Shown piece by piece: positions 1 through 4,670 of a DNA stretch of 5,519 nt. The stretch is taken from assembly GCA_018814055.1 (NCBI GenBank), contig JAHJAL010000104.1, positions 1 to 5,519 of the forward strand, written 5' to 3'. The position numbers and the translations under genes were made by a program. Each line of letters starts with the position of its first letter. Position 1 is the stretch's first letter. The notes under the pieces were generated by a model. It was not told the DNA's origin and did no database searches. It saw only the letters and a list, made by a program, of their open reading frames with translations. This stretch comes from Patescibacteria group bacterium. Lineage in GTDB: Bacteria; Patescibacteriota; JAHJAL01.

Positions 1-1311
1 GGGGGGGGGGGGTGGGGGGGACGGAGGAGTTGTTTGGGAGGTTGGGGGCGCGGGTGCAAAGGCGGGTGGTTTTGGCTCGGTTTCTGTTTCTGGTTGAGGT
101 GGTAAGTCTTCCGAGATTGGTGCGGTTGTTTTTTGTTCGATGACGGAGGAAGTGGTTGGTGAAGTCGAGAGGTGTTTTTCGATGGTGTTGAGCACCAACT
201 CTTCGGCTTCAGCTAGAGTTTTGTCGTAAATTTTGAAACCACTGGCCTGAGGATGCCCGCCGCCACCCAGTTCGCTAGCAATGGGGTTGATATCCAAAGG
301 AGCGATTGAACGCAGACTGCCTTTGATAAATTCATCAGTTTGGACCAGTAGTAGAAAGACTTTGATGTCGGGCAGGTTGCTGATTAAGGCGTCGATAACA
401 CCGCCGGTTTGATCGGGAGTAGCTTCCATTTCTTGCAATTCGGCGTATGACAAGGTGGACCAGGCCAATTTGAGGCTGGGTTTGGTTTGCAGTTTGGTAA
501 GTATTTTGCCCCAGGCGCGAAGTTTCGATAGTGGTTGGGTTTTGAATAAGTTTTTGATAATAGTTGGGTAGTCGGCACCAGCCGCCATCATTTGAGCGGC
601 AACCGTCAATGATTTGGGAGTGGTATTGGTGTTTTGAAAACTGTTGGTATCATCAAGAATGCCGGTTAAAATACAGGTGGCGATATCTGAGTCTAGCAGG
701 GGTTGCTCGGTGGATAATGATTCGATAATTGATATCATGATTTCAGAGACGGATGAGCTTTTGGAGTTTATCAAATTGATTTCACCAAAACTATCATTGT
801 CTGAGTGATGATCGATGTTGATAATCGGGGTTTCATAAAAAAGTTCAGTGTTGGTGTCATAGATATTATCCAGCCGTTCCAGGTTGGGTGTGTCGGTCAC
901 GATAATCAAGTCAAATTGGGGTTGTCCTTCTTGACATGAAACATCTTCGGCAGTAAAATTGCCGCTGTCGGGGGTGATAATCAAATTTATTTTGTTATCT
1001 TCAGTTTGGTATTTGACTTTATGGGGGGCCCCGGTATTGGATGTGTCGAGGGTGATAACGAATTGCTTGGCACTGGTGATTTCGTGTTTGACATTGTCCA
1101 GCCCCGGTAGGTATTCATGTTTGGAGGAGATATTGCCGGAAGCAACGATGTGGACTTTTTTGTTTAATTTATTTAGGGTGTGAAAAAGAGCCAAGGTAGA
1201 TCCCAAGGCGTCTCCATCCGGGTTGACGTGAGTGACCAACAGGACATTTTGGCTGTTTTTGATTTTTTCGGTAATTTGTTGTTTGGGGGTGGTTTTTTTG
1301 TTGTTGGGCAT
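1..1311 (-). CDS. NrnA-like DHH/DHHA1 family phosphoesterase (nanoRNase / pAp phosphatase type), C-terminus cut by window edge
   Basis: Reading from the ATG at 1311 gives 437 residues open to the left edge. The N-terminal DHH domain has HVNPDGDALGS (metal ligands H28, D32, D34), IIVTDTPN (D140), NIDHHSDN (D167-H168-H169) and ILDDTNSF (D221). The C-terminal DHHA1 domain ends with GGGGHPQASG (349-358), the substrate-binding glycine motif. NrnA relatives are Mn-dependent cytoplasmic enzymes that degrade 2-5 nt RNA and convert pAp to AMP; the exact substrate here is inferred. About 105 residues separate D34 from D140, more than I expect from Bacillus NrnA, so there is probably an inserted segment containing VITLDTSNT. 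After about residue 380 the protein becomes a low-complexity Pro/Thr/Glu tail ending in polyproline encoded by the G-run at the edge. The start is supported by the promoter at 1364-1393 and by family alignment, but no Shine-Dalgarno is visible. Confidence 0.9.
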   Translation of the reverse strand, partial: MPNNKKTTPKQQITEKIKNSQNVLLVTHVNPDGDALGSTLALFHTLNKLNKKVHIVASGNISSKHEYLPGLDNVKHEITSAKQFVITLDTSNTGAPHKVKYQTEDNKINLIITPDSGNFTAEDVSCQEGQPQFDLIIVTDTPNLERLDNIYDTNTELFYETPIINIDHHSDNDSFGEINLINSKSSSVSEIMISIIESLSTEQPLLDSDIATCILTGILDDTNSFQNTNTTPKSLTVAAQMMAAGADYPTIIKNLFKTQPLSKLRAWGKILTKLQTKPSLKLAWSTLSYAELQEMEATPDQTGGVIDALISNLPDIKVFLLLVQTDEFIKGSLRSIAPLDINPIASELGGGGHPQASGFKIYDKTLAEAEELVLNTIEKHLSTSPTTSSVIEQKTTAPISEDLPPQPETETEPKPPAFAPAPPTSQTTPPSPPPPPP

Positions 1312-1363
1312 GGGAAATTACTAATTTGTGAATTACTAGGGGGATAGCATCTTTTAGCTTACT

Positions 1364-1393
1364 ATTGTATCATTTGTTTTTGGGGGGTGTCAA
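1364..1393 (-). promoter_or_regulatory. sigma70-type promoter for the DHH phosphoesterase gene
   Basis: On the minus strand, TTGACA (complement of 1388-1393) is a perfect -35 box. It is followed after 18 bases by TACAAT (complement of 1364-1369) as the -10 box, with an extended -10 TG one base upstream (TGATACAAT). The predicted transcript starts near 1357, leaving a leader of about 46 nt before the ATG at 1311. The leader contains AATTACTA twice (1316-1323 and 1331-1338) and no evident Shine-Dalgarno. This is the strongest promoter-like sequence I found in the window. Confidence 0.7.
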
Positions 1394-1445
1394 GAAACAA
1401 AATGGTGATAAGTATGATTGATAATATATTCTGGTTACTTGTTGA

Positions 1446-1524
1446 GTATCAAGTATCAAGAGTGATGGATGTTACGAGATTATTGATTCTTGATACTTGA
1501 TATTTGATACTTGATACTTGATAA
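1446..1524. repeat. inverted arrays of the heptamer TTGATAC between divergent genes
   Basis: Five direct heptamers run from 1490 to 1524: TTGATAC, TTGATAT, TTGATAC, TTGATAC, TTGATAA. Two copies in the opposite orientation (GTATCAA) lie at 1446-1459. The two arrays form a perfect 15-bp inverted repeat, 1447-1461 against 1488-1502, with a 26-base unique spacer. Together with the promoters on either side they account for most of the 258-base gap 1312-1569. No reading frame or RNA gene is recognised there. The arrangement could extrude as a cruciform or form a transcript hairpin; the function is unknown. Confidence 0.9.
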
Positions 1525-1525
1525 T
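1497..1525 (+). promoter_or_regulatory. possible rpsT promoter embedded in the heptamer array
   Basis: TTGATA (1497-1502, 5 of 6 matches to the -35 consensus) is followed after 17 bases by GATAAT (1520-1525, 5 of 6 matches to the -10 consensus). Transcription would begin near 1532, giving a leader of about 38 nt before the rpsT ATG. Every heptamer contains TTGATA, so a -35-like match somewhere at this distance is partly guaranteed by the repeat. That lowers confidence. Confidence 0.4.
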
Positions 1526-1555
1526 ATACATAGTGGTTAAGAGCTAATAATATTT

Positions 1556-1560
1556 AAGGG
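1556..1560 (+). promoter_or_regulatory. Shine-Dalgarno of rpsT
   Basis: AAGGG lies 9 bases upstream of the ATG at 1570, a normal spacing. It supports that ATG as the rpsT start. Confidence 0.65.
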
Positions 1561-1569
1561 ATCTAAATT

Positions 1570-1851
1570 ATGGCAAATATTCGCAGCGCGAAAAAGAGAA
1601 TCAAGACTTCTGCCAAAAGAAGGGTAAGGAATCTTGGTAGGAAGAGAGTGGCGAAGGGAAAGGTTAAAGGTGTTTTGAAAAAAGCTTTGGATGAGAAGAA
1701 ATCGGTTGAAGAAATCAAGGAGGAGTTGGCCGGCACTTATAAGGCAATTGATAAGGCAGCGCAAAGTCGGGCGATTCATCCGAATAAAGCTTCGAGAATG
1801 AAGGGTAGATTGACTAGGAAGATTAATAGGGGTGGAATGAGGGGGAAATAA
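1570..1851 (+). CDS. rpsT: 30S ribosomal protein S20
   Basis: This 93-residue, strongly basic protein begins MANIRSAKKRIKTSAKRR and contains the S20 signature around SRAIHPNKASRMKGRLTRKI (residues 66-85). S20 is a primary 16S rRNA-binding protein of the small subunit, folding as a three-helix bundle; the Lys/Arg-rich N-terminal helix inserts into rRNA. Length is normal for the family, slightly longer than the E. coli protein because of a GGMRGK tail. The start is fixed by the conserved MANI terminus and the AAGGG site upstream. The next gene starts 19 bases after the stop, so the two are probably co-transcribed. holA lies nearby on the opposite strand; rpsT and holA are neighbours in many bacteria, including Bacillus. 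Confidence 0.97.
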   Translation: MANIRSAKKRIKTSAKRRVRNLGRKRVAKGKVKGVLKKALDEKKSVEEIKEELAGTYKAIDKAAQSRAIHPNKASRMKGRLTRKINRGGMRGK

Positions 1852-1856
1852 TAATT

Positions 1857-1865
1857 AAGGTGAGG
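1857..1865 (+). promoter_or_regulatory. Shine-Dalgarno of the 44-residue miniprotein
   Basis: AAGGTGAGG, one base away from a strong AGGAGG-type site, ends 5 bases before the ATG at 1871. It is the best ribosome-binding site in the window and is the main argument that the short frame behind it is translated. Confidence 0.7.
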
Positions 1866-1870
1866 GCAAT

Positions 1871-2005
1871 ATGAAGAGTTTTGGACGGATAATACTGACG
1901 GTAGTAGTAGTAGCGCTGGCGCTGGCGCTAGTGTATATGGCAAGTGGATTTTTGCGGAATGTGTGGCCAAGTTGGTGGGGATGGGTGTTGGATAAGTTGC
2001 CGTAG
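1871..2005 (+). CDS. 44-residue single-pass membrane miniprotein of unknown function
   Basis: The frame begins MKSFGRIILTVVVVALALAL and ends at TAG 2003-2005. It has a short basic N-terminus (K2, R6), one hydrophobic helix from about residue 7 to 25 (rich in Val, Leu, Ala), then a tryptophan-rich tail (FLRNVWPSWWGWVLDKLP) with four Trp in the last 13 residues, typical of a membrane-interface segment. The positive N-terminus suggests N-in topology with the tail outside, or a small uncleaved signal-anchor. It starts 19 bases after the rpsT stop with an excellent ribosome-binding site, so it is probably in the rpsT transcript. I do not recognise the family. It is short enough to be skipped by most gene callers. 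It could be a chance frame, but the binding site, spacing and amphipathic layout argue against that. Confidence 0.62.
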   Translation: MKSFGRIILTVVVVALALALVYMASGFLRNVWPSWWGWVLDKLP

Positions 2006-2010
2006 AAAGA

Positions 2011-2119
2011 AACATCCCAAAATATTCAAAAACATCCTAAAACACTCAAAAACATATGTTAGTATTGTATGTTTTTGAGTGTTTTAGGATGTTTCAGGAT
2101 ATTTTTGTATGTTTTTGGA
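2011..2119. repeat. large palindrome built from head-to-head arrays of a 10-bp unit
   Basis: Right of the centre lie five decamers of consensus TGTTTTNGGA (2070-2119). Left of it are about four decamers in the reverse orientation (2011-2056, such as AACATCCTAA and AACACTCAAA). The inner 27 bp are perfectly complementary, 2030-2056 against 2068-2094, around an 11-base loop (2057-2067). Outside that the arms still match imperfectly, for a total arm of about 45-50 bp. It fills the gap between the miniprotein stop (2005) and the pgeF start (2122). A transcript would fold into a long, AU-rich hairpin. A run of five T follows some distance from the stem, so a terminator role is possible but not of classical form. 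Confidence 0.92.
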
Positions 2120-2121
2120 TT

Positions 2122-2850
2122 ATGGATGTATTTGGAAACAATATAATAACTGCCATGTCAGATCGCTTGATGGGCGATCTTTCTTTTAAGAAGAATACTT
2201 TGGCTGAAAAGGTGGTGGAAAATAGAAAAAAGTTCTTGGTTGGTTTGGGAGTAGATATGGATCGGATGGTAGCGATGGAGGAGGTGCATGGTGATCGGAT
2301 TGAGGTGGTGGACGAAAGCTATATGGGGCGAGGTGTTTATTCTAAAGATGATTGGATAGAGGGGGTAGATGGGATGATCACGGCTATGCGGGAAGTGTTT
2401 TTGTTTGGTACGTTCGCGGATTGTTTGCCGGTATATTTTTTTGATCCAACTAGGCGAATAGTTGGATTGGCACATGCTGGTTGGCGGGGTTTATTGAAGG
2501 ATATTGGTGGCAAAATGGTCAAGAAAATGAGAGATGAATTTGGAGTTGATCCTGAAAATATCGAGGTATTGGTTGGTCCTTCGATTGGGAGGTGTTGTTT
2601 TGAAGTAAAAGAGGATGTATTATCAGAATTTGCTGCGATAAAGCATCGTGATAAGTGGCGGACAGAAAAGAACAAAAAAATATATATTGATTTGCAATAC
2701 ATATGTAGGGCTCAGTTGATCGAAGCTGGTGTGTTGTTAGAAAATATTTTGATTGGTTCGGATTGTACGTTTTGCAACAAAAAATACTTTTCTTATCGGA
2801 GAGACAAAAAGAACAATGGGATTATGGGAGCGGTGGTGGGAATGAGGTGA
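2122..2850 (+). CDS. pgeF: peptidoglycan editing factor PgeF / YfiH-type laccase-domain (DUF152) protein
   Basis: The 242-residue protein matches the YfiH/PgeF/FAMIN family. The expected catalytic Zn-site residues are present: H56 in EEVHGD, C101 in ADCLPV and H118 in LAHAGWRG. The GPSIGRCCFEV block (152-162) and a C-terminal CTFCNKKYFSYRRD segment follow. Members are reported either to remove L-Ser-containing UDP-MurNAc errors or to act as purine nucleoside phosphorylase/adenosine deaminase; sequence alone does not separate these. I place the start at 2122. The frame is open back to an ATG at 2056, but the 22 extra residues would be encoded entirely by the decamer palindrome, and family homology begins around IITAMSDRLMGDLSF. 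ATG 2155 is a shorter alternative. No clear Shine-Dalgarno marks any of them. It ends 31 bases from the convergent holA stop. Confidence 0.92.
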   Translation: MDVFGNNIITAMSDRLMGDLSFKKNTLAEKVVENRKKFLVGLGVDMDRMVAMEEVHGDRIEVVDESYMGRGVYSKDDWIEGVDGMITAMREVFLFGTFADCLPVYFFDPTRRIVGLAHAGWRGLLKDIGGKMVKKMRDEFGVDPENIEVLVGPSIGRCCFEVKEDVLSEFAAIKHRDKWRTEKNKKIYIDLQYICRAQLIEAGVLLENILIGSDCTFCNKKYFSYRRDKKNNGIMGAVVGMR

Positions 2851-2881
2851 AAAAACATTTCCAGAGTGTGTGAATAGACGT

Positions 2882-3850
2882 TTAAGATCTACCGATGACA
2901 TTGGGGGGGGTGTTTTGGTGTTGGAAGTAAATAATCCTATATATCTCCTGTGCAAAGGTGGATTGGCCGGTTTTTAATGAATAGTCGGCTTGGGCGATAA
3001 GATGGTAAATGGTTTTGAGTTCATCGATAGAGAAGTTGCGGGATTGCCCGACGCATTTATTGATGACAAATTGGTGGATATTGGTTCGGGTTATGATTTG
3101 GTTTGGGGTGGAGTTTTTGAGCAAGTATTGTTTGACGATAATTAGATTTAATATATGAGTGGAGAGGGTGGCGAGGATCTTTTGCGGGTCTTCGCCTTTT
3201 TGGATCAAATTGACGGCGGTTTGGTAAGCGAGGGAAGATTGTTTGTGGCCGATTTGATCAGTGAGGTCAAAGATAATTTCCTGGGGAGTCTGGGGGGTGA
3301 GTTGATTGATGGTGTCGGTGGTAATGTTGTTGTCGGAGTATATTTTGGCTTTGATTAATTCATTGAAGATGGCGAAAGTGTTGGGGTTTTTGCCAACGAG
3401 GGTTTGAATTGCGTCTGGTTGGATGTTGATTTGGTTTTGGCGACAGTAGTTAGTGAGCCAGGAGATGAGTTGGGGGGTTTTGAAAAGTTGGAAATCTTTT
3501 GTTTTTGAATGTTTTTGGATTTTTTTGTAATTTTTTGTGCGTTTATCTAGATTGTTTTGTTCCCATATGATGACAATGTTGTTGGGGTCAGGTTTGTCCA
3601 AGTAGTCTATGAAGGTTTGTTGGGCGGCAGTTTGTTTTTTGGTGGTGAATAGATTTTTGATGATGAGTAATTGTTGCTGAGAAAATAATTGTAGGGGTTC
3701 GAGTTGTTCGGACAGTTTATTGGGTGTGATATCAAATCCATCGATCTTTCGCAGATTGATTTGGGGGTTTTGATCGAGTGTTTCTTTTATGATTTGATCG
3801 ATGAATTGTTTTGCCCGGAAGATGTCGGGGCCGGTGACAAACGATAGCAT
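2882..3850 (-). CDS. holA: DNA polymerase III subunit delta (clamp-loader)
   Basis: The 322-residue protein fits the HolA/YqeN family in length and pattern. The N-terminus is MLSFVTGPDIFRAKQFID, followed by LFSQQQLLIIKNL (about 55-67), the NNIVIIWEQNNLDKRTKNYKK region (about 90-110), a helical middle with ISWLTNYCRQNQINI and LVGKNPNTFAIFNELIKAKI, and a C-terminal collar-like domain (FSIDELKTIYHLIAQADYSL with the conserved LKTGQ). Delta opens the beta sliding clamp within the clamp-loader complex. The protein is unusually rich in Gln, Asn, Thr and Ile, which follows from the strand composition of the window. Upstream of the ATG is only an AU-rich leader with no Shine-Dalgarno, and a 51-bp-arm foldback begins 13 bases before it. 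It is probably last in a polA, HAM1-like, holA operon and converges on pgeF. Confidence 0.9.
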   Translation of the reverse strand: MLSFVTGPDIFRAKQFIDQIIKETLDQNPQINLRKIDGFDITPNKLSEQLEPLQLFSQQQLLIIKNLFTTKKQTAAQQTFIDYLDKPDPNNIVIIWEQNNLDKRTKNYKKIQKHSKTKDFQLFKTPQLISWLTNYCRQNQINIQPDAIQTLVGKNPNTFAIFNELIKAKIYSDNNITTDTINQLTPQTPQEIIFDLTDQIGHKQSSLAYQTAVNLIQKGEDPQKILATLSTHILNLIIVKQYLLKNSTPNQIITRTNIHQFVINKCVGQSRNFSIDELKTIYHLIAQADYSLKTGQSTFAQEIYRIIYFQHQNTPPNVIGRS

Positions 3851-3852
3851 AA

Positions 3853-4033
3853 TGAATAATTGATAATTAACGAGTTGTATGAATTATTTTGCATTATATG
3901 CTTAATTTATGTGCCGCAGACTCGCTGCTGTATGACAGTACTATATATGACGCTCACACAGGTGCGTTCACATAAATTAAGCATATAATGCAAAATAATT
4001 CATACAACTCGTTAATTATTGGTGAATAATTGA
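3853..4033. mobile_element. candidate MITE-like foldback insertion with 11-bp flanking direct repeats
   Basis: An 11-bp direct repeat, TGAATAATTGA, occurs at 3853-3863 and 4023-4033 and brackets a 157-bp palindrome. Removing the palindrome with one repeat copy (170 bp) would leave a 28-base gap between the HAM1-like stop (4049) and the holA start (3850), a usual operon spacing. This fits an insertion that duplicated its target. The left copy overlaps the first base of the inverted arm, and three bases (4020-4022) separate the right arm from its copy, so the exact boundary is uncertain. There is no transposase; any mobility would have to be supplied in trans. In AT-rich DNA an 11-bp match could be chance. 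Confidence 0.45.
3863..4019. repeat. 51-bp perfect inverted repeat with a 55-base loop
   Basis: Bases 3863-3913 are exactly complementary to 3969-4019, 51 of 51, with a 55-base loop at 3914-3968. The arms are AT-rich, while the loop is clearly richer in G and C. The loop contains a small hairpin candidate (GCAG 3916-3919 with CTGC 3925-3928) and TATGAC twice (3931-3936, 3946-3951). In a polA-to-holA transcript it would form a very stable hairpin ending 13 bases before the holA start codon. It may influence holA translation or expose the message to RNase III. No open frame of note lies inside. With its flanks it explains the 198-base gap 3851-4048. Confidence 0.97.
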
Positions 4034-4048
4034 AATAATGTACGGAGA

Positions 4049-4666
4049 TTATTCAATATTCGTTATTAATTTTTTCATGGCGTTGATTTGGGGTTTGAAC
4101 TCGATATAATATTCTTCCTCGGAGTGCAAGATTGGAGATTTGCCGGTTAGAGGTGAGATGTAGAGGTTGCGCATGGGCATATAGATGTCGAGTGGTTTGG
4201 TTATTTTGTTGGTCAGTGTGTAATGACGCCGGTAGTTGATTTGTTTTGTGGTACCGTTGGGGAAAAGTGCGGTCCAGTAGTCGGTGTAGTAGAAATCTTT
4301 TTGGCCGCTGTATTTATTGGCTAGTTCTATATAATAGTCTAGCATTTTGTGGGCGATTTCTTCTTGGGTTAATTTGGATTCGTCATGGCCAGCGAGAGTT
4401 ATGCGACGGACATGTGTAGGATCAAAATTTTCACTGGCAAAAAAGGCAGCAGTATCGCTGGCAAGCACAGGATATTTATATTTTCCTTTGTAGGGAAGAA
4501 CTTTTAGCAAAGAATTTTCGATTCCGTCTTGGCCGGTTTCTTCGACGTCGATGTATTCGGGTACTAATTCTATTTCGATTGCCGGATCGATTTTTTTGAA
4601 TAATTTTTGTAGGCGAGTTAGTTTGTGTTGGTTGCTGGAAGCAAGATAGATTTTCATATGCAACAT
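4049..4666 (-). CDS. divergent HAM1/RdgB-like nucleoside triphosphate pyrophosphatase
   Basis: The 205-residue protein resembles the ITPase/HAM1 fold, which hydrolyses non-canonical purine NTPs (ITP, dITP, XTP) to monophosphates. Recognisable parts are KIYLASSNQHKLTRLQ (5-20; cf. the family T/S-x-N-x-x-K loop), VEETGQDGIENSLLK (41-55; cf. EtG-x-x-x-x-EN-x-x-x-K) and VLASDTAAFF (67-76; cf. the catalytic D-D-S-G). Differences are notable: only D71 of the usual acidic pair remains, DSG reads DTA, the PGxxSAR segment is not recognisable, and the later GFGYDP motif is absent. Substrate and even activity are therefore uncertain. The start at 4666 leaves 4 bases after the polA stop; the in-frame ATG at 4657 (MKIYLASS) fits the usual family N-terminus equally well, and no Shine-Dalgarno decides between them. 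Confidence 0.72.
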   Translation of the reverse strand: MLHMKIYLASSNQHKLTRLQKLFKKIDPAIEIELVPEYIDVEETGQDGIENSLLKVLPYKGKYKYPVLASDTAAFFASENFDPTHVRRITLAGHDESKLTQEEIAHKMLDYYIELANKYSGQKDFYYTDYWTALFPNGTTKQINYRRHYTLTNKITKPLDIYMPMRNLYISPLTGKSPILHSEEEYYIEFKPQINAMKKLITNIE

Positions 4667-4670
4667 AAAG

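Noticed and set aside
959..1183. Plus-strand frame opposite the DHH domain
   Set aside because: It is antisense to a gene with clear catalytic motifs and has no ribosome-binding site or family resemblance.
1446..1524. Heptamer array as a degenerate CRISPR
   Set aside because: Units are 7 bp, directly abutting, with no spacers and no cas gene.
2030..2094. Classical Rho-independent terminator for the rpsT unit
   Set aside because: The stem is AT-rich and is not directly followed by a T-run; a terminator role remains possible but is not supported by form.
2056..2121. ATG 2056 as the pgeF start with a membrane-anchor N-terminus
   Set aside because: The extra 22 residues are translated tandem repeat, there is no ribosome-binding site, and family homology begins after 2122.
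2158..2702. Two minus-strand frames opposite pgeF
   Set aside because: The plus-strand frame carries all PgeF motifs; the antisense frames show no family pattern.
2848..2850. TGA reassigned to glycine (code 25, as in Gracilibacteria)
   Set aside because: TGA falls exactly at the normal C-terminus of PgeF, and the conserved domains have no internal TGA, so code 11 is sufficient.
2851..2881. Terminator between convergent pgeF and holA
   Set aside because: The 31 bases contain no inverted repeat of useful length.
3863..4019. Integron attC site or IS200/IS605 end structure
   Set aside because: The arms are perfectly paired with no extrahelical bases, the RYYYAAC/GTTRRRY core sites are not present, and there is no integrase or TnpA-like gene nearby.
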